From: Salinicoccus roseus
GTDB lineage: Bacteria; Bacillota; Bacilli; Staphylococcales; Salinicoccaceae
Direction: 5' to 3'
DNA: 64,000 bases
Assembly (NCBI RefSeq): GCF_003814515.1
Contig: NZ_RKQJ01000001.1
Span: 682,001 to 746,000, forward strand
Shown: positions 18,140-29,263 of the stretch, piece after piece
Position numbering within the stretch: position 1 is the first letter of the stretch
Layout: each line of letters opens with the position of its first letter
Translations under genes and position numbers: made by a program
Notes under the pieces: generated by a model
The model's database searches: none
What the model was told of the DNA's origin: nothing
What the model saw: the letters and a program-made list of their open reading frames with translations, nothing else

Positions 18140-19437
18140 TGTTTTTCCTTCTTTCTGAACCTGGCTATGAAGAACCCGTCGGTTCCTGCCTCCTGCGGCA
18201 GTATCTGCCGGTATGGACCTTCAAAATCAAAGGCCTCGAGGGTGAACGGATCAAACTCGATATCTTCATTCTCTTTCATGAATGTGTAGGCGACATTTTC
18301 ATTTTCCATCTGATGGATGGTACACGTCGAATACACGAGTATGCCGCCAGGCTTCAAATAATTTTTTATATTGGATAGGATGGCGAGCTGGAGGGCGACG
18401 AGGCTGTCTATATCCTCCGCTTTCCGCTCATATCTTATTTCCGGTTTCCTGCGGATGACACCAAGGCCGGAGCATGGTGCATCCACGATGATGCGGTCGT
18501 ATTGCCTTGGATAGTCCTTCTGTGTGGCATCCCCCTGGAAAGCTTCATAGTTGGCAAGTCCAAGGCGTTCTGCCTGCGCTTCTATCAATGGGATCTTATG
18601 GTCATGGATGTCAGAGAGGTCGACGTGCCCGTCACGCACCTTCTCCAGCGCATGGAGGCCTTTGCCGCCGGGTGCGCTGCATGCATCGAGGATGACGTCG
18701 CCGTCTTCAGGCGCAAGTGCATCATTGACGAGCATGGAGCTGACATCCTGGATGCTGAACAGCCCCTCCTTGTAGAACTTCGACTGGAGCACCTCTCCAC
18801 CCACTTCGATGGCATCCGCCTGTATTTCGGAAGGCACCGCGCCAAGTCCTTCTTCATGAAGCTTTTCGACGAGCGCCGCACGGCTGATGCGCGCCGTATT
18901 CGTACGGATGTACATCTTCGGACGGCTGCCGAGCGCCATGGCGATTTCCCGCGCCCCGTCCATGCCGTGATGGGTCTTCCAGTGTGAGATGATCCACTCC
19001 GGTATGCTCGCTTCAATCGACAGGCGGGCGGTGCTGCTCCTGATGCCATCATAGCTCTGCAGCGGCTTGCGCTCAAAGCTGCGGAGTATGGCATTGATGG
19101 CATTGGCGGCCTGCGGTCCGCCGCGCTTCTTCGCGATGTCCACCGCTTCGTTTATTGCCGCATAGTTCGGCACACGTTCAAGCCATATGATCTGGTAGAC
19201 GGTGATGTCGAGCAGATTCCTCTGCCAGCGCTTCAGTTTTGTACGGATGAAGGGCCTGATGTGGAAATGTATGGTCAGCCGCCTGGAAATTGTACCATAG
19301 ACGATCTTGGTAAGCAGCCCCCTGTCATTCGCCGGAAGCCCTTCCCTGCCGATCATGTCATTCAGTATGATATTGCTGTAGCCGCCTTCATCCATGACCC
19401 TCGTATAGGCATCCAGTGCGAGTTCACGTACTGTCAT
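18136..19437 (-). CDS. rsmB: 16S rRNA m5C967 methyltransferase RsmB
   Basis: 433 residues (also called Sun). N-terminal NusB-like RNA-binding domain (~1-130), then a Rossmann methyltransferase domain: SAM-binding [15 protein letters not shown], catalytic cysteines in [15 protein letters not shown] and VYSTCTI. It directly follows fmt with no intervening base, an arrangement standard in Firmicutes. Confidence 0.95.
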   Translation of the reverse strand: MTVRELALDAYTRVMDEGGYSNIILNDMIGREGLPANDRGLLTKIVYGTISRRLTIHFHIRPFIRTKLKRWQRNLLDITVYQIIWLERVPNYAAINEAVDIAKKRGGPQAANAINAILRSFERKPLQSYDGIRSSTARLSIEASIPEWIISHWKTHHGMDGAREIAMALGSRPKMYIRTNTARISRAALVEKLHEEGLGAVPSEIQADAIEVGGEVLQSKFYKEGLFSIQDVSSMLVNDALAPEDGDVILDACSAPGGKGLHALEKVRDGHVDLSDIHDHKIPLIEAQAERLGLANYEAFQGDATQKDYPRQYDRIIVDAPCSGLGVIRRKPEIRYERKAEDIDSLVALQLAILSNIKNYLKPGGILVYSTCTIHQMENENVAYTFMKENEDIEFDPFTLEAFDFEGPYRQILPQEAGTDGFFIARFRKKEKQ

Positions 19438-20382
19438 CTATTCCACCTGCCCAAGTACAGTGCCGGCGATGTCCTGCCTGCCTGCTGCAAATTCTGATGC
19501 CCGTGTACGCTTCTTGCCTGCCAGCTGCACTTCCGTGACTTCCAACAGGCCGCCGTCACCGCAGGCGACCTTCATACCATCCGGCGTGGCTTCGACGATC
19601 GTGCCGGGTGCATCCTGCGATGTGCCCTCCGGCGGGTTCGCCCCATAGACTTTGAGGCGCTTCCCGTCGATTTCCGTATAGGCACCCGGCCATGGCGACA
19701 GTCCCCGTATATGGTTGAATACACTGCGTGCATCCTGCGACCAGTCGAGCCGCTCATCCGACTTCGAGATGTTCGGGCTCACGGTAGCAGCGGATCCATC
19801 CTGCGGCACCCTTCCGTTTCTTCCTTCAAGTATGTCGGGCAGCGTCTCCATGAGCAGCCCGGCCCCCATCTGAGAAAGCCTGTCGTGCAGCGATCCTGTA
19901 TCATCCGTGTCCCGGATTTCTGTAGAAGTGCTGCTGATGACATCCCCACTGTCCAGGCCTTCAGCCATGTACATGAGGGTCACCCCCGTCTCACCGTCCC
20001 CTTCCATGACGGCACGGTGGATCGGTGCGCCGCCCCTGTGCCGCGGCAGCAGGGAGGCGTGGACGTTGATGGCGCCGAGGCGCGGCACCTCGAGCAGCGC
20101 CTTCGGCAGTATCTGCCCATAGGCCGCCGTGATGATCAGATCCGGCCCCACATCTTCAATTTCTGCGATGGCCGCTTCGTCACGGACGCGTTCCGGCTGG
20201 AAGAGCGGAATGCCGAGTGCTTCTGCCGCCTGCGCGACAGGCGGGGGTGTCATCACCCGTTTCCTGCCCACCGGCTTGTCCGGCTGACTGACGACCATTG
20301 CGACATTGTACTCCTCATGGAGCTTCTCCAATATCGGCACTGAGAAATCCGGTGTCCCCATGAAAATGATTGTTTCTGTCAT
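19438..20382 (-). CDS. fmt: Methionyl-tRNA formyltransferase
   Basis: 314 residues. Formylates Met-tRNAi with 10-formyl-THF. N-terminal IIFMGTPDFSVPILEKL, catalytic Asn/His in INVHASLLPRHRGGAPI and the downstream Asp in AEGLDSGDV are all present; the C-terminal OB-like domain spans ~205-314. It lies 12 bases behind priA. No def gene is between them, unlike in some relatives. Confidence 0.96.
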   Translation of the reverse strand: MTETIIFMGTPDFSVPILEKLHEEYNVAMVVSQPDKPVGRKRVMTPPPVAQAAEALGIPLFQPERVRDEAAIAEIEDVGPDLIITAAYGQILPKALLEVPRLGAINVHASLLPRHRGGAPIHRAVMEGDGETGVTLMYMAEGLDSGDVISSTSTEIRDTDDTGSLHDRLSQMGAGLLMETLPDILEGRNGRVPQDGSAATVSPNISKSDERLDWSQDARSVFNHIRGLSPWPGAYTEIDGKRLKVYGANPPEGTSQDAPGTIVEATPDGMKVACGDGGLLEVTEVQLAGKKRTRASEFAAGRQDIAGTVLGQVE

Positions 20383-20394
20383 AAATTATTCCTC

Positions 20395-22779
20395 CTACAT
20401 GATTACGAGTGGATCTACATCGATCCGGAGTGAGATGCCTTCGGACCTGTATGCCTCGTGGTAGTGTTCATCCAGTGAATTGAGCATTTCAAGCAGTTCC
20501 GGTTCCCTCTTGTACTTGAGGAGTATCTGGAAGCGGTACTGCCGGTTGATACGCTCAAGGGGACTGGGTGATGGGCCGACGATGATCGACTGGTCTGAGA
20601 CTTTCTGTATCAGTGTGTCATGGATGTGGCTCGTCGCCTTCAAACATTTTCTGATGTCCTCGCTTGAGACGGTGAAGAGCACGTGGAAATAGTACGGTGA
20701 ATAGCGTGCCAGCCGCCTGAATGCCATCTCCTTTTCATAGAAGCGCCGATAGTCGTTCTCCTTTGCCAGCTGTATTGCGTAGTGCGTCGGGTTGTATGTC
20801 TGGAAAATGACCTCCCCCGTCAGCTCATGCCGGCCGGCCCGACCTGAAACCTGGGTCAACAGCTGATACGTCTTTTCGTTCGCCCTGAAGTCGGGCAGAT
20901 TGAGCATCGTATCGGCATTCAGCACCCCTACGAGGGTCACTTTGGGGTAGTCCAGCCCTTTGGCGATCATCTGTGTGCCGAGCAGTATGGGTATCTCCTC
21001 CTGCTCAAAATGGTCCAGCAGCTTTTCGTGCATCCCTTTCCTTCTCGTCGTATCATTATCCATCCGGACGACATCCGCATCGAACATGTCCCGGAGAATC
21101 TCCTCGACCTTCTCGGTGCCTGTACCCCTGAAGGTCACATCCTCGCTCTGGCAGTTTTCGCATGTCCGGTGGACCGGACCTTCATAGCCGCAATAATGGC
21201 AGAGCAGGCTGCGGTTCGACTTGTGGTAGGTCAGGGAAATGTCGCAGTTCGGGCACATCGGTACGTGGCCGCAGCTCTGGCAGATCTGGAAGTTCGAGTA
21301 TCCCCGCCTGTTGAGCAGCAGCACCGTCTGCTCCCCCCGTTCGATCCGTGTTTCGATCGCCGCTTCAAGCGGCTTGGAGATGATTGATGTATTGCCGGTG
21401 CGGTGCTCCTCCGACATGTCGACGACGCTGATTTCCGGAAGCACTTTCGTGCCGGCCCGTTCCGTCAGCTCCAGACGTTCATAGACGCCCTTCTCGCTTC
21501 TTGCAAATGTTTCAAGGCTTGGCGTCGCCGTACCCAGTATCAATGGACAATTATGGTATCTGCTTCTGAACTTCGCCACTTCGATCGCATGATACATCGG
21601 ACGGTCCCCCTGCTTGTAGGTCGTCTCATGCTCCTCATCGACGATGATGGCACCGACATTTTCAAACGGTGCGAAAATACTGCTCCGTGCTCCGACGGAG
21701 ACGCGCGCCCTGCCCTCTTTGATCTTGCGCCATTCATCATACTTTTCACCATGGGAGAGACCCGAGTGCAGCACTGCGACATCATCACCGAACCGCCGCT
21801 TGAAGCGGTTGACCATCTGCGGCGTAAGGGCAATCTCCGGCACCAGCATGATGGCCGTACGCCCTTCTTCGAGTACCTTCTGGATGACCTGCAGATACAC
21901 TTCCGTCTTGCCGCTGCCTGTAATGCCATGGAGCAGGAATGTTTTCGCCTGTTCAGCATCCAGCGCTTCCGTGATTCTGCCGTAGGCATGCTGCTGCTCC
22001 GCATTCAGCACTTTCGGCGGGTCGCTCGTGAATATGCGCCCGCTGTATGGATCACGCTCCACTTCCCGTTCCACTTTTCCGATATACCCTTTCTTGTGCA
22101 GCGCATTGATCAGATGGTTGGAAAAGCCGTCATTGACGAGATCCCTGACGAAGAGCGGTTCCGAACTCGCATCGATGACCGCAAGCAGCTCCTGCTGCTT
22201 CTTTGCACGCGACAGGTCTCCGCCCTGCTGCTTCAGCGAATAGACGGCGAGCGCCGTCTTCTTCTTTGTATGCTGCCTGATGACGGTCTCCTCGATGATG
22301 TCACCGGACTTCAGATGCGGCGCGAGCGCCTTCAGGGCCCCGGCTTCCAGCCGTTTCGGTTCTGCTTCTGCATCACCAGCAACCTCCTCAAGCGCTGCTG
22401 CAGCCTCTGCTGTATGGCCTTCCGCAAGCTTGAGCACCTTCCTGTAGTTCGCCTTCAGTGCAGCGGGCAGTATCGTCTCGATCACGCTGATGTACTGGTC
22501 GACATAATAGTCTGCCAGGTGTCTGGCGATAGTGATCATCTCTTCCGTCAGCACAGGCTCTATGTCGAGCGTCCGGGCGATTTCCTTGATCCTTGCCGGA
22601 TCGAAATCTGTGGTGTCCTGCAGTTTCATCACATACCCCTGGATCGTCCGCCGTCCGAACGGGACGAGCACCCGGTGTCCCACACTGATGAGGCCTTCCA
22701 TGCCGTCGGGAATGCGGTAGTCGAACACCTGGTTGACGCTTTTGCTGGGTATATCCACAATGACTGAAGCAAACATCAT
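20395..22779 (-). CDS. priA: Primosomal replication protein N' (PriA helicase)
   Basis: 794 residues from the ATG at 22779, which overlaps the coaBC stop as ATGA; a GTG nine bases earlier is possible. Restarts stalled forks. Motifs: Walker A GITGSGKTEVY, DEEH box, and the zinc-binding segment with eight cysteines in the pattern CQSC-CPNC-CHYC-CENC. The winged-helix 3'-DNA-binding domain is at the N-terminus. Confidence 0.96.
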   Translation of the reverse strand: MMFASVIVDIPSKSVNQVFDYRIPDGMEGLISVGHRVLVPFGRRTIQGYVMKLQDTTDFDPARIKEIARTLDIEPVLTEEMITIARHLADYYVDQYISVIETILPAALKANYRKVLKLAEGHTAEAAAALEEVAGDAEAEPKRLEAGALKALAPHLKSGDIIEETVIRQHTKKKTALAVYSLKQQGGDLSRAKKQQELLAVIDASSEPLFVRDLVNDGFSNHLINALHKKGYIGKVEREVERDPYSGRIFTSDPPKVLNAEQQHAYGRITEALDAEQAKTFLLHGITGSGKTEVYLQVIQKVLEEGRTAIMLVPEIALTPQMVNRFKRRFGDDVAVLHSGLSHGEKYDEWRKIKEGRARVSVGARSSIFAPFENVGAIIVDEEHETTYKQGDRPMYHAIEVAKFRSRYHNCPLILGTATPSLETFARSEKGVYERLELTERAGTKVLPEISVVDMSEEHRTGNTSIISKPLEAAIETRIERGEQTVLLLNRRGYSNFQICQSCGHVPMCPNCDISLTYHKSNRSLLCHYCGYEGPVHRTCENCQSEDVTFRGTGTEKVEEILRDMFDADVVRMDNDTTRRKGMHEKLLDHFEQEEIPILLGTQMIAKGLDYPKVTLVGVLNADTMLNLPDFRANEKTYQLLTQVSGRAGRHELTGEVIFQTYNPTHYAIQLAKENDYRRFYEKEMAFRRLARYSPYYFHVLFTVSSEDIRKCLKATSHIHDTLIQKVSDQSIIVGPSPSPLERINRQYRFQILLKYKREPELLEMLNSLDEHYHEAYRSEGISLRIDVDPLVIM

Positions 22780-23966
22780 CCGAGCCACCTCTGGATGAGG
22801 GCATCGATGATCTGCTCGCCGAGTGCCCGCTTATCCATCTTTTCAAAAGGCACGGGCGCGCCTTCCCTGAACAGCATGACCACTTCATTGTCGGGGCTGT
22901 TCATGCCGATTGATGTATCCGAGACATCGTTCATCACGATGCAGTCGGCATTTTTACGCTCGAGCTTGTCCTGGGCATACTGCTCGACATTTTCGGTCTC
23001 CGCCGCAAATCCGACGATGTACATGCCCGTGCTGTGGTCCCCGGCATATTTGAGGATATCCGGCGTCTTCTTCAGGTCGATGGAGACGGTCTCCTGATCC
23101 TTCTGCTTCTTCATTTTGCCCTCCATCCGCGTGATGGGGGTGAAATCGCTGACTGCAGCGGTGAATATGCCAAGGTCCGCATCCATGTGTGATTTCACTG
23201 CCGTGAACATCTCTTCAGTGGAGACGGTGTCGATGACATGGACGCCCGCGGGCTGGGCCAGGTTGACGGGGCCGCTGACGAGCACGACTTCGGCGCCGCG
23301 CTTCTGTGCGGCTTCAGCGATTGCATAGCCCATCCTGCCGCTGGAATGGTTGGTGATGTAGCGGATCGGGTCGATCGACTCCTGTGTAGGCCCCGCCGTC
23401 ACCAAAACTTTCTTCCCTTTCAGGCTGCCGCCCTTCATGAGGAGCTCTTCAATATACTGTTTGATGTCAGGGACGTTCGCCATGCGTCCTTTGGCATTGT
23501 AGCCGCAGGCAAGGAACCCGGATTCCGAATCGATGAAATGGTAGCCGTCATCCATCAGTGTCTGCATGTTGCGGCGGATTGCAGGCTGGTTGTACATGTG
23601 CACATTCATTGCGGGGGCCAGTATGACCGGCTTCGTGTTTGCAGCAAGGACATTGAGGAGCATGTTGTCATAGATGCCGCAGGCCAGCTTGCTGATCGTA
23701 TTCGCGGTTATGGGTGCAACAACAATGATGTCCGCCCATTCCCCGATGTTGATGTGGGAAATGACTGACGGATCCTCTTCCTTGAATGTATTCGTATAGA
23801 CGTGGTTGCGGCCGATGGCCTGGAACGCCAGCGGTGTGATGAACTCGAGGGCGTTGTCCGTCAGTACGACACGGACCTCGTGCCCCGCCTGGATCAGCTT
23901 GCTCGTCAGGTCTACAGCTTTATATGCGGCAATGCCACCGGTGACTCCGATTACAATATTTGCCAT
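22776..23966 (-). CDS. coaBC: Bifunctional phosphopantothenoylcysteine decarboxylase/synthase
   Basis: 396 residues. Two steps of coenzyme A synthesis. The N-terminal FMN-dependent CoaC domain (~1-180) has GVTGGIAAYKAVDL, the PAMN active-site region and a reactive Cys in LACGYNAKGRM. The CoaB domain (~190-396) has the nucleotide-binding GPTQESIDPIRYITNHSSGR segment and the conserved KxKK-like loop MKKQK. The ATG follows AAGAGGTGAAGAC. Confidence 0.95.
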   Translation of the reverse strand: MANIVIGVTGGIAAYKAVDLTSKLIQAGHEVRVVLTDNALEFITPLAFQAIGRNHVYTNTFKEEDPSVISHINIGEWADIIVVAPITANTISKLACGIYDNMLLNVLAANTKPVILAPAMNVHMYNQPAIRRNMQTLMDDGYHFIDSESGFLACGYNAKGRMANVPDIKQYIEELLMKGGSLKGKKVLVTAGPTQESIDPIRYITNHSSGRMGYAIAEAAQKRGAEVVLVSGPVNLAQPAGVHVIDTVSTEEMFTAVKSHMDADLGIFTAAVSDFTPITRMEGKMKKQKDQETVSIDLKKTPDILKYAGDHSTGMYIVGFAAETENVEQYAQDKLERKNADCIVMNDVSDTSIGMNSPDNEVVMLFREGAPVPFEKMDKRALGEQIIDALIQRWLG

Positions 23967-23979
23967 GTCTTCACCTCTT

Positions 23980-24007
23980 AAAAAAAGCTGACAAAAATTT
24001 GTCAGCT
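23980..24007 (-). terminator. Terminator between rpoZ and coaBC
   Basis: Minus-strand stem AGCTGACAAA/TTTGTCAGCT followed by seven T (23980-23986). The stem begins inside the rpoZ stop codon. It probably attenuates or ends the gmk-rpoZ transcript; coaBC may have its own start or read through. Confidence 0.85.
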
Positions 24008-24199
24008 AGTGTTTTTCTTTAACTTTGTTTTCGGCAATCTCTTCAAGCGCCCGGCTTACCGTCTTCAACGTCTTGTATTCGTCCAGCACAAGGTCGTCCG
24101 GGTGGTCCTGCAGATGGCGTGCACGTTTGGCAGCCATTGTGACGACAAGATATTTTGAATCTACATTCTTCTTCAGTTCATGTATAGGTGGGTATAGCA

Positions 24200-24200
<1 letters not shown>
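24006..24200 (-). CDS. rpoZ: DNA-directed RNA polymerase omega subunit
   Basis: 64 residues, short but typical for cocci. MLYPPIHELKKNVDSKYLVV and the MAAKRARHLQ helix that wraps the beta' C-terminus identify it. The ATG shares a base with the gmk stop, with GGAGGTTAATC ahead. Confidence 0.94.
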
Positions 24201-24829
<629 letters not shown>

Positions 24830-24963
24830 TTACCTTTCTATTTGTAATTATCTCCTAATGTACCATATCCAGCAGAAAAATTCATCATTAAATCGCTGGC
24901 CGTAAACAAACCGGCCGATTTCATGTTAAAATATTGGATAGTCTGAAACAGGAGGATGAAACC

Positions 24964-26670
24964 ATGGCATTCGACGGCAACTTTGTCCACGCGCTTCTTG
25001 GTGAACTGGAAGTGCTCAAGCGGGGCAAGATCAATAGAATACAGCAGATAGATGAAACTTCGATGGTCTTCAAGGTGCGTTCCGCCGGCAGCAACCACAA
25101 CCTGCTGATCAGCGCGCATCCCATGTATGCACGCTTCCACCTGACCACACATAAGTATGAATTTCCATTCGAGCCCCCGATGTTTCTGCGCGTGGCCAGA
25201 AAACACCTCGAAGGCGGCATCATACAGGAAATCAGGCAGCTCGGTAACGACCGCAGGGTCGAAATCCACATACAGTCGAGAAATGAAATCGGCGATGAGA
25301 TCAGACGCATACTGATCCTCGAGATCATGGGCCGGCATTCGAACATCGTCATCACGGATGCGGACTACAGGATCCTTGACGGGGTCAAGCACCTGACACC
25401 GAACAACAACAGCCGGACGATCATGCCGGGCTTCGACTATACCGCACCGCCGACGGAGGACAAACTGGACCCGCGGACGGATGCGATTGAAGAGCTGCCT
25501 TCCAAAATCGACTTCAATGCCGGCAGGCTCAACAAACAGATACTTTCCAATGTGGAAGGCTTCAGCCCCCTTTTCGTCAAGGAGGTCGAGCACAATGCCG
25601 GCTACTTCACCATACGGAACATCGTACCCGCAATCCGTGAGACGATGGAGAAGGCCGAAAATATAAAACCTGTAATGTATACGGACGGCGATCGTGACAT
25701 CTTCTATTTCACCCCCCTTTCCCACCTCGGGGAGTCGTATGAAACATACGGGTCGCTGTCCCAGCTTATGGACGACTACTACCATGACAGGTACAGGAAA
25801 TCGCTCATCAAGCAGAAGGCGCAGGACTACCTGCACCTGATCGAACGTGAATATGAAAAGACGGAGCGGAAGGTCGAAAAGCTCAAGGAAGACCTCGCAG
25901 AAGCGGCCGAAAAGGACAAGTACCAGAAGTATGGGGAACTGCTCACGGCATTCATGCATCAGGTGAAGCCCTATGACGAATCAATCGAAGTCATCGACTA
26001 CTATACGGATGAGCCGCTCGAGATTCCGCTCGACAAGAACCTGTCCGCCAGCGACAATGCCCAGAAGTACTACAAGCGCTACAACAAGCTCAAGACCCGC
26101 GAGAACAGCGCCGCTGTGCAGCTGGACCGTGCACGGGAGGACCTCGAATACTTCGCAGGCCTGCTCCATCAGATGGACAGCATCACGACCGAGGAGGAAG
26201 TCGACGAAATACGAGAGGAACTGGCGGAACAGGGCATCATCAAGAACAACCGGAAGCAATCTTCGAAGAAAAAGAAGAATAAGATCCAGCTCCACGCATA
26301 CCGCACCACGGGCGGCCTCGATGTCCTCGTCGGAAAGAACAACAAGCAGAATGACTACCTGACCAGCAGGAAGGCACAGAACAACCACCTGTGGTTCCAC
26401 ACGAAGGATATACCGGGATCCCACGTGGTCATCACCCACCCTGCATCCGAAATCGAAGATCAGGACATTCTGGAAGCGGCGATGCTCGCCGCCTACCATT
26501 CGAAGGCCCAGGAATCGGAATCGGTCCCCGTCGACTATACGGAGATCAAGCATGTGCATAAGGTCAGCGGCGCGAAGCCGGGCTTCGTCACCTACACCGA
26601 CCAGAAGACGGTTCATGTCACACCGATGAAATCCAAGGTGGAGCAGATGGAAAGCGGCCGTACAAACTGA
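24964..26670 (+). CDS. rqcH: Ribosome quality control protein RqcH (NFACT family)
   Basis: 568 residues from the ATG at 24964 (AGGAGG nine bases upstream). Binds stalled 50S subunits and directs alanine tailing of incomplete chains; formerly annotated as a fibronectin-binding protein. NFACT-N ~1-200 with the DR pair in GNDRRVEIHI, HhH region, long coiled coil ~290-430 (REYEKTERKVEKLKEDL), and a C-terminal NFACT-R domain with WFHTKDIPGSHVVI. Divergent from gmk, as usual in Firmicutes. Confidence 0.94.
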   Translation: MAFDGNFVHALLGELEVLKRGKINRIQQIDETSMVFKVRSAGSNHNLLISAHPMYARFHLTTHKYEFPFEPPMFLRVARKHLEGGIIQEIRQLGNDRRVEIHIQSRNEIGDEIRRILILEIMGRHSNIVITDADYRILDGVKHLTPNNNSRTIMPGFDYTAPPTEDKLDPRTDAIEELPSKIDFNAGRLNKQILSNVEGFSPLFVKEVEHNAGYFTIRNIVPAIRETMEKAENIKPVMYTDGDRDIFYFTPLSHLGESYETYGSLSQLMDDYYHDRYRKSLIKQKAQDYLHLIEREYEKTERKVEKLKEDLAEAAEKDKYQKYGELLTAFMHQVKPYDESIEVIDYYTDEPLEIPLDKNLSASDNAQKYYKRYNKLKTRENSAAVQLDRAREDLEYFAGLLHQMDSITTEEEVDEIREELAEQGIIKNNRKQSSKKKKNKIQLHAYRTTGGLDVLVGKNNKQNDYLTSRKAQNNHLWFHTKDIPGSHVVITHPASEIEDQDILEAAMLAAYHSKAQESESVPVDYTEIKHVHKVSGAKPGFVTYTDQKTVHVTPMKSKVEQMESGRTN

Positions 26671-26718
26671 AGAAGGCACTGCCGAAACCGGATCATCGGT
26701 TTCGGCAGTGCCTTCTTC
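26669..26718. terminator. Strong bidirectional terminator, rqcH / glgA
   Basis: A 22-base perfect stem (26669-26690 with 26697-26718, loop GATCAT), the left arm including the last base of the rqcH stop. Pyrimidine-rich 3' flank CTTCTTCTTTCC. Convergent genes rqcH and glgA share it. Confidence 0.9.
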
Positions 26719-26730
26719 TTTCCTCTTCCA

Positions 26731-28137
26731 TCAGCCGCCGTAAAGAGACATATATTGGCGTGCTGAATTCGCCCAGCTGTAGTCGGACGCCGTCATATTT
26801 CTGCATAAAGCATCCATATGCTCCTTCTGATGATAGATGTACAGGCTGTACTTCATCGCATTGAGCAGCTCATGGGCATTGTAGTTCTCGAAGGAGAACC
26901 CGTTGCCCGAGTATGCGAATTCATTATATGGTATGACCGTATCCTTCAGGCCGCCGGTCTCCCTGACGATCGGTGACGTCAGATAGCGTATGGCGATGAG
27001 CTGGCCGAGGCCGCAGGGCTCGAACAGGCTCGGCATGATGAAGAAGTCGCTTGCGGCGTATATCTTCCTCGCATAGCTTTCGCTGAACCCGAGCGTCACA
27101 TGCACCTTGTCCGGGAAGTTGTGGACGAGCGACTTGAAGTAGTCCTCATACAGTGCCTCGCCTGAACCGAGCACCACGAGCTGGACATCTTCCGCAAGGA
27201 ACTCATGCATGATGTGTTCGACGAGATCGATCCCCTTCTGGTTGACGAGGCGGGTGACGATGCCGTACATCGGGATGTTTTCGTCCACCGTCAGTCCAAG
27301 ATCCTGCTGCAGTGCCGTCTTGTTCTTCGCCTTCGTCTTGCGTGAAGAGCGGTAGCGGTGGTACAGCGCCTCATCCCTGACCGGATTGTAGTCATAGGTG
27401 TCGAGGCCGTTTATGACGCCGTGCAGATCGCCCCGCCTGTATTCCAGTACCTGTTCGAGACCCTCCCCGAAGAACGGGGTCATGATCTCTTCGGCATACG
27501 TTTCGGACACGGTCGTGATCACATCCGCATGATGGATGGCTGCCTTCATCATGTTGAGCATGCCCTGCCACTCGAAGCCCGCAAAGTGCTCCCGGCCAAG
27601 GTTGAACAGCTCGCCGAATGCCGACTGTTCGATCCAGCCCTGGTACTGTATGTTGTGGATCGTGTAGACAGTCTTCATGCCGGGATGCGGACGCTTGATG
27701 CTGCCGATCGCGACAGCTGCCCCCGTCTGCCAGTCGTGGCAGTGCAGGATATCATACGACTCCTCCACCCTGTACATGAATTCGATGATGGCGTTCGAGA
27801 AATATACGAAGCGTTCACCGTCATCGATATAGCCGTACAGTCCATCGCGGTTGAAGTAATATTCGTTGTCGACGAAATAGTAGGTCACATCGCGCCCCTC
27901 ATATTTCAGTATGCGCGTATACTGGTTGCGCCACCCGACCGGTGTATTGAAGATCATGACCTCCTCCATGTCCCCGCGGTATTCGGAGTTGATGATCTCC
28001 TTGTAGAGCGGCAGGATGACGGAGACCCTCGCCCCCTCCTTGACGAGTGCCTGGGGGAGGCTTCCGATCACATCTGCAAGCCCTCCGGACTTGATGAACG
28101 GCGTACATTCACTTGCAGCAAAAAGAACATGTTTCAT
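26731..28137 (-). CDS. glgA: Glycogen synthase (ADP-glucose)
   Basis: 468 residues if started at the ATG at 28137 (MKHVLFAASECTPFIKSGGL, the standard GT5 beginning); an ATG eight codons earlier (28161) with AGGA six bases ahead also works. KSGGLADV binds ADP-glucose; the C-terminal GT-B half carries PSLFEPCGLGQL. Extends alpha-1,4-glucan. Last gene of glgB-glgC-glgD-glgA. No glgP follows, unlike in Bacillus subtilis. Confidence 0.95.
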   Translation of the reverse strand: MKHVLFAASECTPFIKSGGLADVIGSLPQALVKEGARVSVILPLYKEIINSEYRGDMEEVMIFNTPVGWRNQYTRILKYEGRDVTYYFVDNEYYFNRDGLYGYIDDGERFVYFSNAIIEFMYRVEESYDILHCHDWQTGAAVAIGSIKRPHPGMKTVYTIHNIQYQGWIEQSAFGELFNLGREHFAGFEWQGMLNMMKAAIHHADVITTVSETYAEEIMTPFFGEGLEQVLEYRRGDLHGVINGLDTYDYNPVRDEALYHRYRSSRKTKAKNKTALQQDLGLTVDENIPMYGIVTRLVNQKGIDLVEHIMHEFLAEDVQLVVLGSGEALYEDYFKSLVHNFPDKVHVTLGFSESYARKIYAASDFFIMPSLFEPCGLGQLIAIRYLTSPIVRETGGLKDTVIPYNEFAYSGNGFSFENYNAHELLNAMKYSLYIYHQKEHMDALCRNMTASDYSWANSARQYMSLYGG

Positions 28138-28162
28138 ACTGTCACTTCTTTCCGGTTTCATA

Positions 28163-29263
28163 TTATATCCTGGAACGTTTCGCCACTACATACGGCTTCT
28201 CTTCGGACCCCATCAGCTGGCGGCCCTCCGTGATGGTCACGTCCTTGTCGAGGATGACATTTTCAAGATGGACGCCGGGTTCGATGATGCAGTTTGCGAA
28301 GATGATGGAGTTCCTGATGGTCGCGCCCTTTCCGATAGTCACATTCCTCGATATGACCGAGTTTTCCACCGTTCCTTCAACTGTCGCCCCGTTAGCCAGT
28401 ATGGACCGTTTTGCATGGCTTTCCTTCTTGTAGAGCGTCGGCGGGTTCGTGCTGACCTTCGTCTTCACCTTCTTCTGGCCGTAGAAGAATTCTCGGTAGC
28501 GATCCTTGTCGAGCAGAGCCATGCTGTTGTTGAAATAGGACTGGACGGAATAGAAGTAGTGCGTCTTCGCCTTGATGTCATAGAATCCGGTATCATATTC
28601 GTCAAGCTTCTCCCGGATCCCATTGTGGAAAAAGCTCGGCTTATAGTTGTCTATGCAGAAGCGCACGATGTTCATCAGGACTTCCTTCTTGATTATATAG
28701 ACGCCGGTATAGAGGTGTCCGTTATCCTGGTCATGTGTGAAGCCCGTTACCCTGCCGTCTTCGGTTGCCATCCTGAGTACAGGACTGTTCGGCGGGTTCT
28801 CGACCTCTTCACCGATGAATGTAATATCCTTGTCGTTCTCCTTGTGGTATCTGACCGCTTCCGTATAGTCCGTGTTCGAGATGAATTGCGTACCGGAAAC
28901 GATCACCTGGTCCCCCTTGAACCTCCTGAACAGGTCGGAGTGGTTGTGGAAGTGCTTGAGGTCCCCCTGGGAGATGTCCGACGGGTCATTCCAGTCCGGC
29001 GGCAAGACGAATATCTTCCCCTGTCTGCCCTCAAGTCCGAAATCCTCCTTGCGGTTCAGATGGTCGAGCAGGGACCTGAATTTGTGGCCTGCAAACACAC
29101 CGATCACATTGGCTCCGGAATTGGCCATGTTGGTGATTGTGAAGTCGATCAGTCGATAGCGTCCCATGAAGGGAACCGATCCACTGCTTCTGAAATAGGT
29201 CAGCTCGTCCAGGTAGTCCTGTTCCGGCTGCAGGTTGATGAGTCCAAGTAGTTCTTTATCCAT
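28163..29263 (-). CDS. glgD: Glucose-1-phosphate adenylyltransferase regulatory-type subunit GlgD
   Basis: 366 residues. Nucleotidyltransferase-like N-domain followed by left-handed beta-helix repeats ([18 protein letters not shown]). The GGxGTRL signature of the active subunit is absent (N-terminus [19 protein letters not shown]), which is the hallmark of GlgD. In relatives GlgD activates GlgC in a heterotetramer. The ATG overlaps the glgC stop by 8 bases (ATGGATAA). Confidence 0.94.
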   Translation of the reverse strand: MDKELLGLINLQPEQDYLDELTYFRSSGSVPFMGRYRLIDFTITNMANSGANVIGVFAGHKFRSLLDHLNRKEDFGLEGRQGKIFVLPPDWNDPSDISQGDLKHFHNHSDLFRRFKGDQVIVSGTQFISNTDYTEAVRYHKENDKDITFIGEEVENPPNSPVLRMATEDGRVTGFTHDQDNGHLYTGVYIIKKEVLMNIVRFCIDNYKPSFFHNGIREKLDEYDTGFYDIKAKTHYFYSVQSYFNNSMALLDKDRYREFFYGQKKVKTKVSTNPPTLYKKESHAKRSILANGATVEGTVENSVISRNVTIGKGATIRNSIIFANCIIEPGVHLENVILDKDVTITEGRQLMGSEEKPYVVAKRSRI